From Clostridium sp. 1001271st1 H5 (lineage in GTDB: Bacteria; Bacillota; Clostridia; Lachnospirales; Lachnospiraceae), in NCBI RefSeq assembly GCF_005845215.1, contig NZ_SPHO01000011.1, positions 62,001 through 126,000 of the forward strand: DNA of 64,000 nucleotides, given 5' to 3'. This document shows, in pieces, positions 11,201-18,025 of the stretch (positions are counted from its first letter, which is position 1; each line of letters starts with the position of its first letter). The notes below the pieces were generated by a model that saw only the letters and a list, made by a program, of their open reading frames with translations, had not been told where the DNA came from and did no database searches. Both the position numbers and the translations under genes were made by a program.

Positions 11201-11799
11201 ATAGCGGTACTGGCCTGATAAGCATTAGAACCCGAAGCTGCTGCTAAGTTGGCAATACCTTTGATTGATGTTACTGATTTATCCAAGTCAACACCGGCAG
11301 CTGTGAAAGTGCCAATGTTACGGGTCATTTCCGTAAAATTGTAAATCGTCTGATCAGCGTATTTGTTCAACTCATCAAGAGCAGCATTTACCTGGTCAAT
11401 GGTTGTCCCCTTGCTCTGTGTATTAGCAAGAATGGTCTGAACTGCATTGATCTGTGTTTCATACTCCTGAAATCCAGTCTTAATTGGATCGATTGTCAGT
11501 GCAGAAACAATATTTTTACCAGCATTTAACGCTGAATTTGTGATGTTCGCCAGAGCCGTAACTGCCATGACTTCCAACGCCGAAAACCGCATCTTTACGG
11601 TTTCGACCGCATTGGAAAGCGGAGTCATATTGCAATTTTTTGCTGCGGCATTAACGTCATCCAATCCTTTGGAGGCACCTTTTAAGTTTAAGCTTTTTTC
11701 GAGCTTTTCAATTGAAGATATACTGGTCTGAACATTCTGCTCAAACTGTTTGTTATCGAATCGCATTTCAACGACTCTTTCATCAATCGTCTTACTCAT
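5287..11799 (-). CDS. tape measure protein
   Basis: 2170 residues; sets tail length. The N-terminal part (about 60-350) holds the tape-measure core, including a Gly/Ala-rich segment GKVSLQDWNSVVNAGMGG. A hydrophobic middle (about 660-1250) contains repeated Ala/Leu/Gly helices of about 75 residues. Then come about five tandem repeats of roughly 62 residues around 1410-1700 (core TLPNSGGVIGFFTGENDM) and four repeats of about 42 residues around 1800-1960 (core MVKFIAGVRSQDS). The length implies a tail of roughly 300 nm at 1.5 A per residue. The start overlaps the end of the gp10-like gene by 4 nt. Confidence 0.93.
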   Translation of the reverse strand: MSKTIDERVVEMRFDNKQFEQNVQTSISSIEKLEKSLNLKGASKGLDDVNAAAKNCNMTPLSNAVETVKMRFSALEVMAVTALANITNSALNAGKNIVSALTIDPIKTGFQEYETQINAVQTILANTQSKGTTIDQVNAALDELNKYADQTIYNFTEMTRNIGTFTAAGVDLDKSVTSIKGIANLAAASGSNAYQASTAMYQLSQAIAAGKVSLQDWNSVVNAGMGGQLFQDALTRTAEHFGTNMDAMIEQYGSFRASLTEGGWLTTEVLTETLTQLSGAYSEADLIAQGYTEEQAKEITKLAQTALDAATKVKTFTQLWDTLKESVQSGWTQSWEIIIGDFEEAKELLTEVSNALGNMVNASAEARNKMLQDWKDLGGRTALIEAVRNAFEGVLSIIKPVKEAFREVFPPMTGEQLYNLTVGLQELTEKFKMGEETANNLKRTFKGVFALFDIGLQGVKALVGGFADLIGYVAPAGDGILGFTASIGDFIVSIDEAIKSSDAFNKAIEGIGNFLKPIADGIKTFVKTVADAFSEFANVDTSGLDNFADKVQTRFEPFVKLGELVKKAFEGIIGIVEKAAPVLLKLGSIVANAFGNLGEAILTAFDTASFDPILDLINTGLFSAILIGVKKFIDSLSEITENGGGILGSFKDILDGVKGSLEAWQSSLKAGTLLKIAGAMAILTAAIVALSLVDSEKLNASLGALSVLFVELLGSMAIFEKIMNGAAIKGMGQLTIAMIGMSTAVLILAGAVQKLSGLDWDELLKGLVGVAGLSAILVASATALSKTSKGLIKGSAGLVVFAAAIRVLVGAVEDLGALDVGSLAKGLIGVGVLCTELALFLKATDLDGMGVLKGTGLVLLAASINILANAVGAFGALDISTLLKGLSAVAVVLTELAVFTKVTANAKHVISTATAMTILGAAMLVFGEAVEKMGNLTWGEIGRGLTTMAGSMAAVTVAMNLLPKGMMSKATGMVEVGAALLIIGEAVRNMGGMSWDEIARGLVTLAGSMTILVVALNAMKTALPGAAAVLTVSAALAIFTPVLKSLGNMSWESIAKGLVALAGSFTVLGVAGVALGPLTPAILGLSAAIAVLGVGCLAAGAGILAFSTGLSALAVSGAAGAASLVVAVSSILSLIPLLFEAIGEGILSLAGVIANGGPAIAEAFTVLVLAAVEALVTAVPAVVDGLFVLVDSVLSALVEHTPIIVEQLFDILIGIIQAITTKLPELIVAGVELLMAFFDGVIDALSGIDVNVLIKGIAGIGLLSAIMLALSAVASLVPGAMLGVLGMGAVIAELALVLAAVGALAQIPGLEWLIGEGGNLLQGIGTAIGQFVGGIVGGFMSGVSSQFPQIGSDLSAFMTNVQPFIEGATQLNPSMLDGVKALAETILILTAADILNGLTSWITGGSSLSDFATQLVPFGEAMRDFSIAIAGMDGELVANAATAGRTLAEMVATLPNSGGVIGFFTGENDMSAFGAQLIPFGEAMMGFANAVRGLDADTVTNAATAGKAMAEMATTIPNSGGVVGFFAGENDMDAFGEQLVPFGEAMMLFSQAVRGLDANVIVESATAGKALIELANTVPNSGGVVGFFTGENDMDTFGEKLVPFGRAMKSYSDAIAGIDVEAVTNSATAGKAVVELANTLPNTGGLVSWFTGDNDIAAFGTSLVSFGKSFAQYSDYMKDVDANIVTTTTNAATSIVELQKSLPKEGGWFSDDMTLSSFGSDMASFGSHFSNYYNSISGIDTTLLSGVITQTNRLVSMANGMVGLDTSGMTSFSSALTTLGETGVTGFINAFNNAESKVTAAASSMLSSFINGANAKKSELTTTFTTLVQAVLTAINGKQGEFQTSGSTLMVKFIAGVRSQDSSSRTTFTNIVSGCLTAIRNKYGEFTSTGTQTMVKLIAGVRSQDSSARLAFTNIISACLTVIKNKYAEFTSTGRECMVKFIAGVRSKDSELRTAFTTTLSGSVTAIKDYYSQFKSAGSYLVDGFCDGISENTWKAEAKARAMAAAAAEAAEDELDEHSPSKRFYGIGNFAGVGFINALIDNVSKAGKAGREIARSSIDGLNDIISKIADYVDADMDVQPTIRPVLDLSAVEAGTGRLNTLFSRNQALSVSTGMNDRVSEMEVQNGESSPTGNTYQFTQNNYSPKALSRIDIYRQTKNQFSAMKGLVGNT

Positions 11800-12173
11800 A
11801 GCTTAGTAACCTCCTTCCATGCGTTATTTGCAATTTCGTCAAAAATAGGCTGGATAGCAGGATTGATGTAATCTCGCCCCTGTACCCAGCCGCCGTTTCG
11901 AGTTCCGTGTCCATACTGCAAAATAACAGCGATTGGAACTCCATTTTGAACATTCGAATTATGAAATGAAATTGTAACCGAACCTTTTCGATTCTCAATT
12001 TCGTAATACCAGGAATTCGCCGTCTCCCCAGAATCCACTGGTGTTGCAGACGCAAGGGCGGCTACTCCCTCTTTACCAAACTTGTCCAGGTCTCCGATGT
12101 GAACCGCTTCTTTTGCTCTCTCCAGAAAGCGTGTCAACTTGGAGAAGTCACCCTTTTGTCTGAAACTTATCAT
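11796..12173 (-). CDS. HK97 gp10-like head-tail/tail-completion protein
   Basis: 125 residues with the gp10-family layout: N-terminal helix, ATPVDSGETANSWYYEIE ('TPVdTG.l..sw'), then LQYGHGTRNGGWVQG ('lEyGTr...') and a C-terminal helix. gp10-like proteins normally sit between connector and tail tube genes; here the gene lies after the endolysin and directly before the tape measure, a displaced position. Translationally coupled to the tape measure gene. Confidence 0.75.
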   Translation of the reverse strand: MISFRQKGDFSKLTRFLERAKEAVHIGDLDKFGKEGVAALASATPVDSGETANSWYYEIENRKGSVTISFHNSNVQNGVPIAVILQYGHGTRNGGWVQGRDYINPAIQPIFDEIANNAWKEVTKL

Positions 12174-12185
12174 CGTGCGTCCTCT

Positions 12186-13190
12186 TTAAATTCGAGTTGC
12201 GTAATCCAGTGAGATCCATCCTGCTCCGGATTTCAACTTACCCCATCCAGCATCAGAACCAGCACCGGTTTTAACCTCGACGATGGTGTAGACTCCTTTC
12301 GGACAGAAACCATTGGTTCCGTAATTCGTTCCAGGACCTTTACGGATATACAGATCGGAAATGTCCACCTGAACCAGAAAATTTCCAGAAGGCTTCTCTA
12401 CTGATCCACCAGAATCAGAAGAAGCTGCGCCTTTATAGGTACAGTAAGCTTCATGAACGCTGATCCATCCTGCTCCGGATTTCAACCTACCCCAGTAACC
12501 GTTCTGAATTTCGGTAATCGTGTAAGTACCTCGGTCAGTAATCATCCCATTGGTTCCGTAATTCGTCCCAGGGCCTTTGCGAATATTCAAATCACCGATG
12601 TTGACTTTGTAAAGTCCAGTTTTGTAGGTTTTCTGGACGCTGTCAGTCGTACTTCCGCCAAGCTGAGCAGTTACCCGATTTGCAAGATTCCCCAGCCTGG
12701 AATACAGCCAATCCCCAGGACAAGATTTGTTGGCAAACCACCGATGAACCGTAAGGATCATCTCGTTTGATTTGGGACTGTAGTTCAGAGATTTGTCCTT
12801 GTCGCCAAACCAAAGGAGTTTTGTCTTACCATTTCTCCGGCAGATATCAACGCACAGAGCAACCAACTTTTCATATACCGCATTTGTCATGGCATACGGA
12901 TCGGTCATATCACTGGCACACTCAATCGTCACAGCCCGCTGGTCATTCGCGTTACTGGAAGAGCACCAGCTTCTGTTTGCCTCATCCACGCAAAGAACCA
13001 CACGTCCGTCACTACCAATTCCATAGTTGCAAGAAGCCTGTACGTTACTACTGTCAAAACAGCCCCCAATAGATTCTGCTGAAAGCTGACCGACTACACA
13101 ATGCGGAGTGATCCGGTCAATTGAATGCGTCCTAGCTCCGCTATGGTTTGGACTTTTTACTGTACAATTCACCAAGCTGCTATTACTCAT
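12186..13190 (-). CDS. endolysin, N-acetylmuramoyl-L-alanine amidase with two SH3b repeats
   Basis: About 334 residues. The catalytic domain (1-165) carries Amidase_2-type motifs RTHSIDRITPHCVVGQ, QASCNYGIGSDGRVVLCV and SWCSSSNANDQRAVTIEC. Two cell-wall-binding SH3b repeats follow, each with IRKGPGTNYGTNG and LKSGAGWIS. The ATG at 13188-13190 has AAAGGGTGA upstream; a GTG eight codons earlier overlaps the previous gene and is less likely. Its place inside the tail-assembly block, far from any lysis cassette, is unusual. Confidence 0.88.
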   Translation of the reverse strand: MSNSSLVNCTVKSPNHSGARTHSIDRITPHCVVGQLSAESIGGCFDSSNVQASCNYGIGSDGRVVLCVDEANRSWCSSSNANDQRAVTIECASDMTDPYAMTNAVYEKLVALCVDICRRNGKTKLLWFGDKDKSLNYSPKSNEMILTVHRWFANKSCPGDWLYSRLGNLANRVTAQLGGSTTDSVQKTYKTGLYKVNIGDLNIRKGPGTNYGTNGMITDRGTYTITEIQNGYWGRLKSGAGWISVHEAYCTYKGAASSDSGGSVEKPSGNFLVQVDISDLYIRKGPGTNYGTNGFCPKGVYTIVEVKTGAGSDAGWGKLKSGAGWISLDYATRI

Positions 13191-13195
13191 AGTAA

Positions 13196-13738
13196 TCACC
13201 CTTTCGTATTCCACTTCTTTTTGCGGGCCGCATTTAATGCCGCATTCCGTTTCATAATTTCTCTGCGGCTATGTTTCTTCGGCGGCCTGCTCTTCACATC
13301 GCATACTCTTATCAAAGTGAACAGTTTATTGAGATGCCATTTCTGACATTCAAATGGAATGTTTAAAGCTATCATCCAGTAATAAACGAGTTCTGCCGTA
13401 ATCTGCTCTCTGCTCCCCTGCGTTTTTTTCTCCTCGAAAAACCGGGTGGCGGTCATAGGAAGAGCAATATACCGATTGACCTCATTGATATTGCTGTTCG
13501 TCAGATAGTTATAAACTTCCGGGTTCACGTTCTGTGTAAGAGTCATACATTTTACATAATCGATGGTTTCTTCCAAAGTTTTTTCCTGCTTCGTCAGAAA
13601 CGGCTTATTCCATCTCGATTCCCATTTTGAAAGAGAAACAAGAGAATGCTCCAATTGCAAGGTCTGAGCCTTTGTGTAAACAAACTCTTGCTTCACCTCC
13701 TCCCAGAATTCCGTGGATGGTATTGTGATTCGGAGCAT
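13196..13738 (-). CDS. tail assembly chaperone-like protein (downstream partner)
   Basis: 180 residues, helical, ending in the very basic tail SRREIMKRNAALNAARKKK. It sits just after the small chaperone-like protein and upstream of endolysin and tape measure, the position of the gpGT/Gp15-type tail assembly chaperone in Firmicutes siphophages. The two genes are separated by 14 nt rather than joined by an obvious frameshift. Confidence 0.6.
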   Translation of the reverse strand: MLRITIPSTEFWEEVKQEFVYTKAQTLQLEHSLVSLSKWESRWNKPFLTKQEKTLEETIDYVKCMTLTQNVNPEVYNYLTNSNINEVNRYIALPMTATRFFEEKKTQGSREQITAELVYYWMIALNIPFECQKWHLNKLFTLIRVCDVKSRPPKKHSRREIMKRNAALNAARKKKWNTKG

Positions 13739-13752
13739 CTCTCACCTCTCCT

Positions 13753-14154
13753 TTAATTCTGAGTGTTTGCTGCGATTGCAGGAACTGTGGCAGAATTGCC
13801 GATGTTCATCACCGCATTCACAAAGTCTGCTGCTGCCTTGTCATTCGTAACCAGTTCCTCAAAGAGAACCTCATAAGCAGGAGATTCCATAAAGGATCTG
13901 GAAATCTCCTCAGACTTCATAAAGCGACGGCCATCTTCACTCTTGACACCGTAAGCTTTCGTAATGAGATCTTCAAAGAATTCCATAATCTGGCCGCCAT
14001 CAGCACCGGCGCCAATACTCTTGAGCTGTACATCATAGCCACCCTTCACGCTTGTCTGCATCTTGACAATTTCCGGCTTTGACAGGTGGAAATAGAAATC
14101 CTCTTTTCTTTCGACACCATTCAGATCGATATAGGGAATGGTTTTCTTCAGCAT
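13753..14154 (-). CDS. tail assembly chaperone-like protein (upstream partner)
   Basis: 133 residues from MLKKTIPYIDLNGVERKEDF. The beta-hairpin-like N-terminus (Y.d.nG..r.e.fyF.l) followed by a helical domain with FFEDLITKAYGVKSEDGRRF matches small tail-assembly chaperones that follow the major tail protein. The start at 14154 has GAAAGGAG upstream; a longer reading frame overlaps the preceding terminator and is rejected. Confidence 0.75.
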   Translation of the reverse strand: MLKKTIPYIDLNGVERKEDFYFHLSKPEIVKMQTSVKGGYDVQLKSIGAGADGGQIMEFFEDLITKAYGVKSEDGRRFMKSEEISRSFMESPAYEVLFEELVTNDKAAADFVNAVMNIGNSATVPAIAANTQN

Positions 14155-14170
14155 AATTTTTTCTCCTTTC

Positions 14171-14209
14171 AAATAAAAAGAAGCCCCGCACATTGAATAC
14201 GAGGCTTCC
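14171..14209 (-). terminator. rho-independent terminator after tail tube genes
   Basis: Inverted repeat GAAGCC(TCG)...(CGG)GGCTTC followed on the minus strand by TTTTTATTT. It lies between the tail-tube extension ORF and the first chaperone gene, so it would set a high level of tail tube mRNA over downstream tail genes. Confidence 0.75.
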
Positions 14210-14215
14210 TATACG

Positions 14216-14356
14216 TTATTCTTCAACATAACCATTGACATACTTCAGAGTGCCTGTCACTTCATCATCAGCAACAACCACCTCACTCTGCAATTCATTC
14301 ACTGCTTTTCCAAATAAAACAGCCTCTCCGTCTTCAGGCTTAACAGAAAGGCTCAT
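14216..14356 (-). CDS. 46-residue C-terminal extension domain behind the major tail protein (-1 frame)
   Basis: Reading frame MSLSVKPEDGEAVLFGKAVN... to GYVEE. The ATG overlaps the TAA of the tail tube gene (TAATG) and no clear RBS is present. It is homologous (26 of 43 identical by hand) to the start of the -1-frame ORF that follows the capsid gene. It could be translated by reinitiation or joined to the tail protein by a -1 frameshift at the shared CCT TAA context. Confidence 0.7.
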   Translation of the reverse strand: MSLSVKPEDGEAVLFGKAVNELQSEVVVADDEVTGTLKYVNGYVEE

Positions 14357-15063
14357 TAAGGGAGGTCTTCAGCAGCCAGAAGCTCAATCACTTCATCAGG
14401 AAACGGCAGTCTGGGATCAACGCCATCGTTACCCTCTGGAGTAGTCGGGTCTTTACCATACAGGATTTCTTCCAGAGCTGCCAGCTTCTTCGCATCAATC
14501 TTAGTAGAATCCAGTGTAAGGATTGCGGTAGGTTTCAGCTTCTTACCATCGATTATCTTCGCAATCTCCGCCGGAGTCGTGCTGAATTCCCAGGACAGAG
14601 CGATTGCCTCCGGGCTGTCATTCACAGTGGTATAGCCTTTCTCAGAAACAGAGGCAAGGCAATTATAAACAAGATGCAGCTTATAACCATAGTCATTGGA
14701 ATCTACATCATTGCCAAGAATAGTGCGATAAGAAAGTCCAAACTGCTTCCTGCTCTGCTGGCCTGCAAAGACACCAGGAGCGACTTCAACGGAACCGTCA
14801 CACTCCGCAAATTCATCCGGAGAAGTATAAGCCTCAATCGTTCCGCCGAAATCCTCTGCGGACATCAGGTTCAGATACTTGATGTTATCCGCATAGATCG
14901 GGGAGGGCTCCGCCCCGGAAGGGCTCTCTGTCACCGCGCTCAGACCGTTCCAAGCAACACCTTTGTTATACTGTCCACCAGTCTGAATCGGGTAGAGAAC
15001 ACCATGATCAACACCAGTTTCGTAGAGGCGTTCCCCAACTTTATCCCAAATAAGCTTACTCAT
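14356..15063 (-). CDS. major tail (tube) protein
   Basis: 235 residues, beginning MSKLIWDKVGERLYETGVDH; contains VYNCLASVSEKGYTTVNDSP and a TTPAEI segment typical of Firmicutes siphophage tail tube proteins. Located after two head-tail/tail-terminator genes and before the chaperones and tape measure. It ends CTC CCT TAA; the -1 frame continues into a 46-residue domain that is also present behind the capsid gene, as seen with frameshift-appended domains in other siphophages. Confidence 0.85.
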   Translation of the reverse strand: MSKLIWDKVGERLYETGVDHGVLYPIQTGGQYNKGVAWNGLSAVTESPSGAEPSPIYADNIKYLNLMSAEDFGGTIEAYTSPDEFAECDGSVEVAPGVFAGQQSRKQFGLSYRTILGNDVDSNDYGYKLHLVYNCLASVSEKGYTTVNDSPEAIALSWEFSTTPAEIAKIIDGKKLKPTAILTLDSTKIDAKKLAALEEILYGKDPTTPEGNDGVDPRLPFPDEVIELLAAEDLP

Positions 15064-15081
15064 TGAATTATTCCTCCAATC

Positions 15082-15408
15082 TTAGAAATACACATTAAAA
15101 ATGTAGTGATTCAGGTTATCTTTTTTGAAATGCCGGTCAAACCGGCTCATCGGTAAATTCGTTACTTTCTGCACCAAGGATGTATCCGGATCTTTATCAA
15201 TAACGGTAACGGCATATCTTCGATTAGATAAATATACCCCGTCGTTTGCATATGTCTTGTCTACATCATCAAGGCTATATACAATAGCGGGGTAATTCAT
15301 CTTAATAGATTCCGGAGGCTGAAAATAACATCGGCACTGTTCACCTTCTATCGGGCAAGATAAAATCTCGCACAACAGTTTATGAAACAGGATTCGTCGA
15401 TCAGTCAT
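15082..15408 (-). CDS. tail terminator/tail completion-like protein
   Basis: 108 residues from MTDRRILFHKLLCEIL. A short helix, Cys-rich segment (CPIEGEQCRCYFQPP), 'MNYPAIVYSL' strand and 'NRRYAVTVIDKDPDTSLVQK' fit tail-terminator-like proteins (gpU/Gp12-type), which usually precede the tail tube gene. The start at 15408 has GGAGG eight bases upstream, inside the end of the preceding gene (8-nt overlap). Confidence 0.65.
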   Translation of the reverse strand: MTDRRILFHKLLCEILSCPIEGEQCRCYFQPPESIKMNYPAIVYSLDDVDKTYANDGVYLSNRRYAVTVIDKDPDTSLVQKVTNLPMSRFDRHFKKDNLNHYIFNVYF

Positions 15409-15715
15409 TATACACACCTCCTACCGTCAGAATCAGACGCGGATACTGTACTTCAACACTGGAAATCTTCCACTTCGCTCCCATGAACTCGACATACCGC
15501 ATTGCGTGAAAATTCTGATAAGCAAAAGGATCGGCCACGATGCTGATCTCATTGGAAATGTTGATATCGTCATTGAGTTTATTGGAAGTCTGATACCGAC
15601 TGGTATTCCGAATCAAATCGCCGAAATACTCTCGCTCAGTAATTTCCCCGTCCCAAACACCCGGACGAACGTCCTTTGATATTGCATAGCCGATTTTCCC
15701 AAAAAACTTTGCCAT
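15401..15715 (-). CDS. head-tail joining region protein of unknown function
   Basis: 104 residues. Beta-rich, with YVEFMGAKWKISSVEVQYPRL near the C-terminus, a pattern of head-closure/stopper-like proteins. It lies between capsid-associated genes and the tail terminator-like gene. Family not recognised with certainty. Confidence 0.6.
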   Translation of the reverse strand: MAKFFGKIGYAISKDVRPGVWDGEITEREYFGDLIRNTSRYQTSNKLNDDINISNEISIVADPFAYQNFHAMRYVEFMGAKWKISSVEVQYPRLILTVGGVYND

Positions 15716-15730
15716 TTTGAATTCTCTCCT

Positions 15731-16117
15731 TTACTCTGTCTCCAAAGTCAATCCAATAAGCCCATAAGTCTTCGTAGTGGAATTTTCTCCATTGTCTACC
15801 GTCACCTTAATGCTCTGAGTATCCTTATTCTTAATAAGGAGTACAATGTTCATGTCGTCATCAAGCGTAACCGGTCCTTTGGTACCACCTACGAGTTCAA
15901 CGGTCGCAACTGCATCTTTGGAATCAGCATCAACTTTCAAAGCAAGATAGTTTCCTTCCTGCTCAGAAGTATTACTGCTAAATCCCGTGTATCCAGTAAC
16001 ATGCTTCAATGTACCGGTAATCTCAGACTCTCTGATAGCAATATTCTCCTGTAACGAATTTACCGTTTTCCCGAACAGATTGGCTTCTCCATCTTCGGGA
16101 CTAACGGAGAAGCTGAT
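15731..16117 (-). CDS. Ig-/head-decoration-like extension ORF behind the capsid gene (-1 frame, no canonical start)
   Basis: About 129 residues from the codon aligned with the tail-copy ATG, here ATC. No ATG, GTG or TTG occurs in frame before the TTG at 16009, which would cut the domain shared with 14216-14356. The shared part is SVSPEDGEANLFGKTVNSLQ. It is followed by a beta-sandwich-like region (VATVELVGGTKGPVTLDDDM) known in head-decoration-like phage proteins. Most likely appended to the capsid by -1 frameshifting at 16120-16126; separate initiation at ATC or TTG is the alternative. Confidence 0.7.
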   Translation of the reverse strand: MSFSVSPEDGEANLFGKTVNSLQENIAIRESEITGTLKHVTGYTGFSSNTSEQEGNYLALKVDADSKDAVATVELVGGTKGPVTLDDDMNIVLLIKNKDTQSIKVTVDNGENSTTKTYGLIGLTLETE

Positions 16118-17292
16118 TAAGGGTTTACCGTTACGTCCTCTTCAATCGCAATGGCGGAGTACACTCTGGTCAGAGCGCCGGAGCATCTGGTTTCCAGAAG
16201 GGACTTCTCCTGGTTAAAGTCGATATCAAACTGCGTGAAGTGAGTAACTTCGCCGCCTTTCGTAGCACCCAGAGAGTAGTCATTCAGGTTCGTGATGATG
16301 GCAAGCAGCTTCTTGGTCTTGCTGTCGTCCGTCTTACGAGTCTTGCCTTCGAACTGCTCGGCCGTATGGATTTCCCCAACATTCAGAGCAGAAGCCAGCT
16401 CTGATTTAGAGCTATAAATGCGGCGGCCGTTCATATCACGAGCCAGGAGCATTACATTGAGCATGTGAGGAGTGATGTACATATCGGGAGTGCCAGTACC
16501 CTTATAATCCTCTCTTGCATACAAAACCGCATTGATCATTGCTTCAGCGTAAATATAGTTCTCGCCAAAGTTCACGCCGGTATTAGTACCCTGAAGTTCC
16601 TTTTTTGCGGCGGCAACATCCAAATCTGCATGAATGGTATACAGGTCATCATCGGTCCAGATAGGTCTGATCTTATCCGGATCGATCTTACCCTCATCAC
16701 CATCATCACGACCGTCCCCCAGCATCATCGCAATAGCCAGCTCTTCATTGAGCATCAGGCGGTCGATGTCATACAGATACTTTACATAATCGAAATCCGT
16801 GATATCGACAATGTCGTCGCGATGCAGAGCATTCTTCACATAAACGGTCTGCGGATCGGTGGTTCTGCGTACCAACTTGAAATTTCCGGCCTGCTTCTTC
16901 TCTTTTCCTTTCTTGTAGCCCCTGGCGCGAAGTGTATCAATACCGCGAATATCGGTCTGGCTGGTTCTGATTCTGGAAATCGGGCTCTTATGTACTTTCT
17001 TCATCACATTAGTAATCCAGCCCTGGTCATTGGTAATGAGTTCGGGAGCCCCCGGACGCACTTCCTGATATTCCGGGAACAGACTCGTCACATTTCCGTC
17101 GCCGGTCTGAACAAATCCGCCGCTGACAGCATCATGCTGAAGACCGTTCTGCTCCGCATAAAGCTGAAGCGCTGTCTGGAAAGTACCAACCTGGCTGGTC
17201 TTCGCCGCCTTGATGATGTCTTCCTGTGCGGAATGCGTCAGAAAGCCACCGGTTTCGTTTTTCTTATCGTTGTCAAACACATTATGCTTCAT
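16117..17292 (-). CDS. major capsid protein from internal start
   Basis: Within the fusion gene, the codons for K-G-G-N-T-E contain AAAGGAGG ten bases before ATG at 17290-17292, giving a 391-residue product that starts MKHNVFDNDKK just after the charged scaffold linker. The strength and spacing of this Shine-Dalgarno support a nested start delivering capsid subunits in excess over protease. Confidence 0.55.
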   Translation of the reverse strand: MKHNVFDNDKKNETGGFLTHSAQEDIIKAAKTSQVGTFQTALQLYAEQNGLQHDAVSGGFVQTGDGNVTSLFPEYQEVRPGAPELITNDQGWITNVMKKVHKSPISRIRTSQTDIRGIDTLRARGYKKGKEKKQAGNFKLVRRTTDPQTVYVKNALHRDDIVDITDFDYVKYLYDIDRLMLNEELAIAMMLGDGRDDGDEGKIDPDKIRPIWTDDDLYTIHADLDVAAAKKELQGTNTGVNFGENYIYAEAMINAVLYAREDYKGTGTPDMYITPHMLNVMLLARDMNGRRIYSSKSELASALNVGEIHTAEQFEGKTRKTDDSKTKKLLAIITNLNDYSLGATKGGEVTHFTQFDIDFNQEKSLLETRCSGALTRVYSAIAIEEDVTVNP

Positions 17293-17982
17293 CTCGGTAT
17301 TTCCTCCTTTAGAATCGTCATCATTTTTATCTTCAGGCTTATCGGTTTCCCCAATAGCCTGTCCGATCATTGCATAAACCACATTTTTCTGCTTTTCATT
17401 GAGGGTATTAAATACCTGCTCAATTGTCTCGTCAACTTCCTCAGGTTTTTCTTCAGAAGTCTTATCTTCCTTAGATTTGGATTTCTCCTCCGTCTTCTTT
17501 TCCTCGGATTTGTCATCCTCCTCGGCGGAATGATAAATCATAATGTTCTCGTCATATCCAATAATGGTACGGTCTTCTGAAGTCTCACCGTGAGCCATAA
17601 CAGAATCAATGAAAGCTCCCGGATTAGCTCCAGCCAGAACAAGGCTCAGTTCGTAGATAACGCCATGCATCACATTCGCTCCGGCCTGTTTAAGCTGACC
17701 GGCACAAATAGAAAGTGAACGAACATCTCCGTGCTTAACTAGCTTCTTCGCTGCCTGTCCGGATTCACTGTCATTGAAACTACAGTAGGCATAAACGCCC
17801 TCATCACGATTTTCCAGTACCCCATGACCGAGTACACGATTGGGATCGGAATGATTATGTCCCCAAATTAGTGGAACAGTTTGTCCATTCTGGTTCTTAA
17901 ACGCATCCCTTTTGATGGTACGGCCATCGGTGCAAAGAAGATCGTTTCTAGTGGCCCAACCACTAAAATCGTATTTCTCCAT
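16117..17982 (-). CDS. prohead protease - scaffold - major capsid fusion protein
   Basis: 621 residues. Residues 1-150: HK97-type prohead protease with the His motif (TVPLIWGHNHSDPNRVLGHG) and the Ser motif VRSLSICAG, then LSLVLAGANPGAF. Residues 150-230: highly charged Glu/Lys scaffold-like linker. Residues 230-621: HK97-fold major capsid protein (LFPEYQEVRPG, ITDFDYVKYLYDIDRLML). The ATG at 17982 with AAGGAG is preferred over a GTG four codons earlier. Fused protease-capsid genes allow co-assembly and self-cleavage. An internal start at 17292 probably also makes the capsid alone. Confidence 0.9.
   Translation of the reverse strand: MEKYDFSGWATRNDLLCTDGRTIKRDAFKNQNGQTVPLIWGHNHSDPNRVLGHGVLENRDEGVYAYCSFNDSESGQAAKKLVKHGDVRSLSICAGQLKQAGANVMHGVIYELSLVLAGANPGAFIDSVMAHGETSEDRTIIGYDENIMIYHSAEEDDKSEEKKTEEKSKSKEDKTSEEKPEEVDETIEQVFNTLNEKQKNVVYAMIGQAIGETDKPEDKNDDDSKGGNTEMKHNVFDNDKKNETGGFLTHSAQEDIIKAAKTSQVGTFQTALQLYAEQNGLQHDAVSGGFVQTGDGNVTSLFPEYQEVRPGAPELITNDQGWITNVMKKVHKSPISRIRTSQTDIRGIDTLRARGYKKGKEKKQAGNFKLVRRTTDPQTVYVKNALHRDDIVDITDFDYVKYLYDIDRLMLNEELAIAMMLGDGRDDGDEGKIDPDKIRPIWTDDDLYTIHADLDVAAAKKELQGTNTGVNFGENYIYAEAMINAVLYAREDYKGTGTPDMYITPHMLNVMLLARDMNGRRIYSSKSELASALNVGEIHTAEQFEGKTRKTDDSKTKKLLAIITNLNDYSLGATKGGEVTHFTQFDIDFNQEKSLLETRCSGALTRVYSAIAIEEDVTVNP
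16120..16126 (-). other. possible -1 frameshift heptamer A AAC CCT before capsid stop
   Basis: The last codons of the capsid frame are GTA AAC CCT TAA. A AAC CCT fits X XXY YYZ, and shifting back one base gives AAA CCC TTA and reads into the extension ORF 15731-16117. The tail tube gene ends with the related CTC CCT TAA. No obvious downstream stimulatory pseudoknot was identified by eye. Confidence 0.45.
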
Positions 17983-18025
17983 TTTGAAAATCACTCCTTC
18001 TATCAGTATTGTGCGAAAGCCATTG

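Noticed and set aside
16465-17580. 371-residue plus-strand ORF
   Set aside because: Antisense to the protease-capsid gene; Ile/Leu/Cys-rich translation without a motif or RBS.
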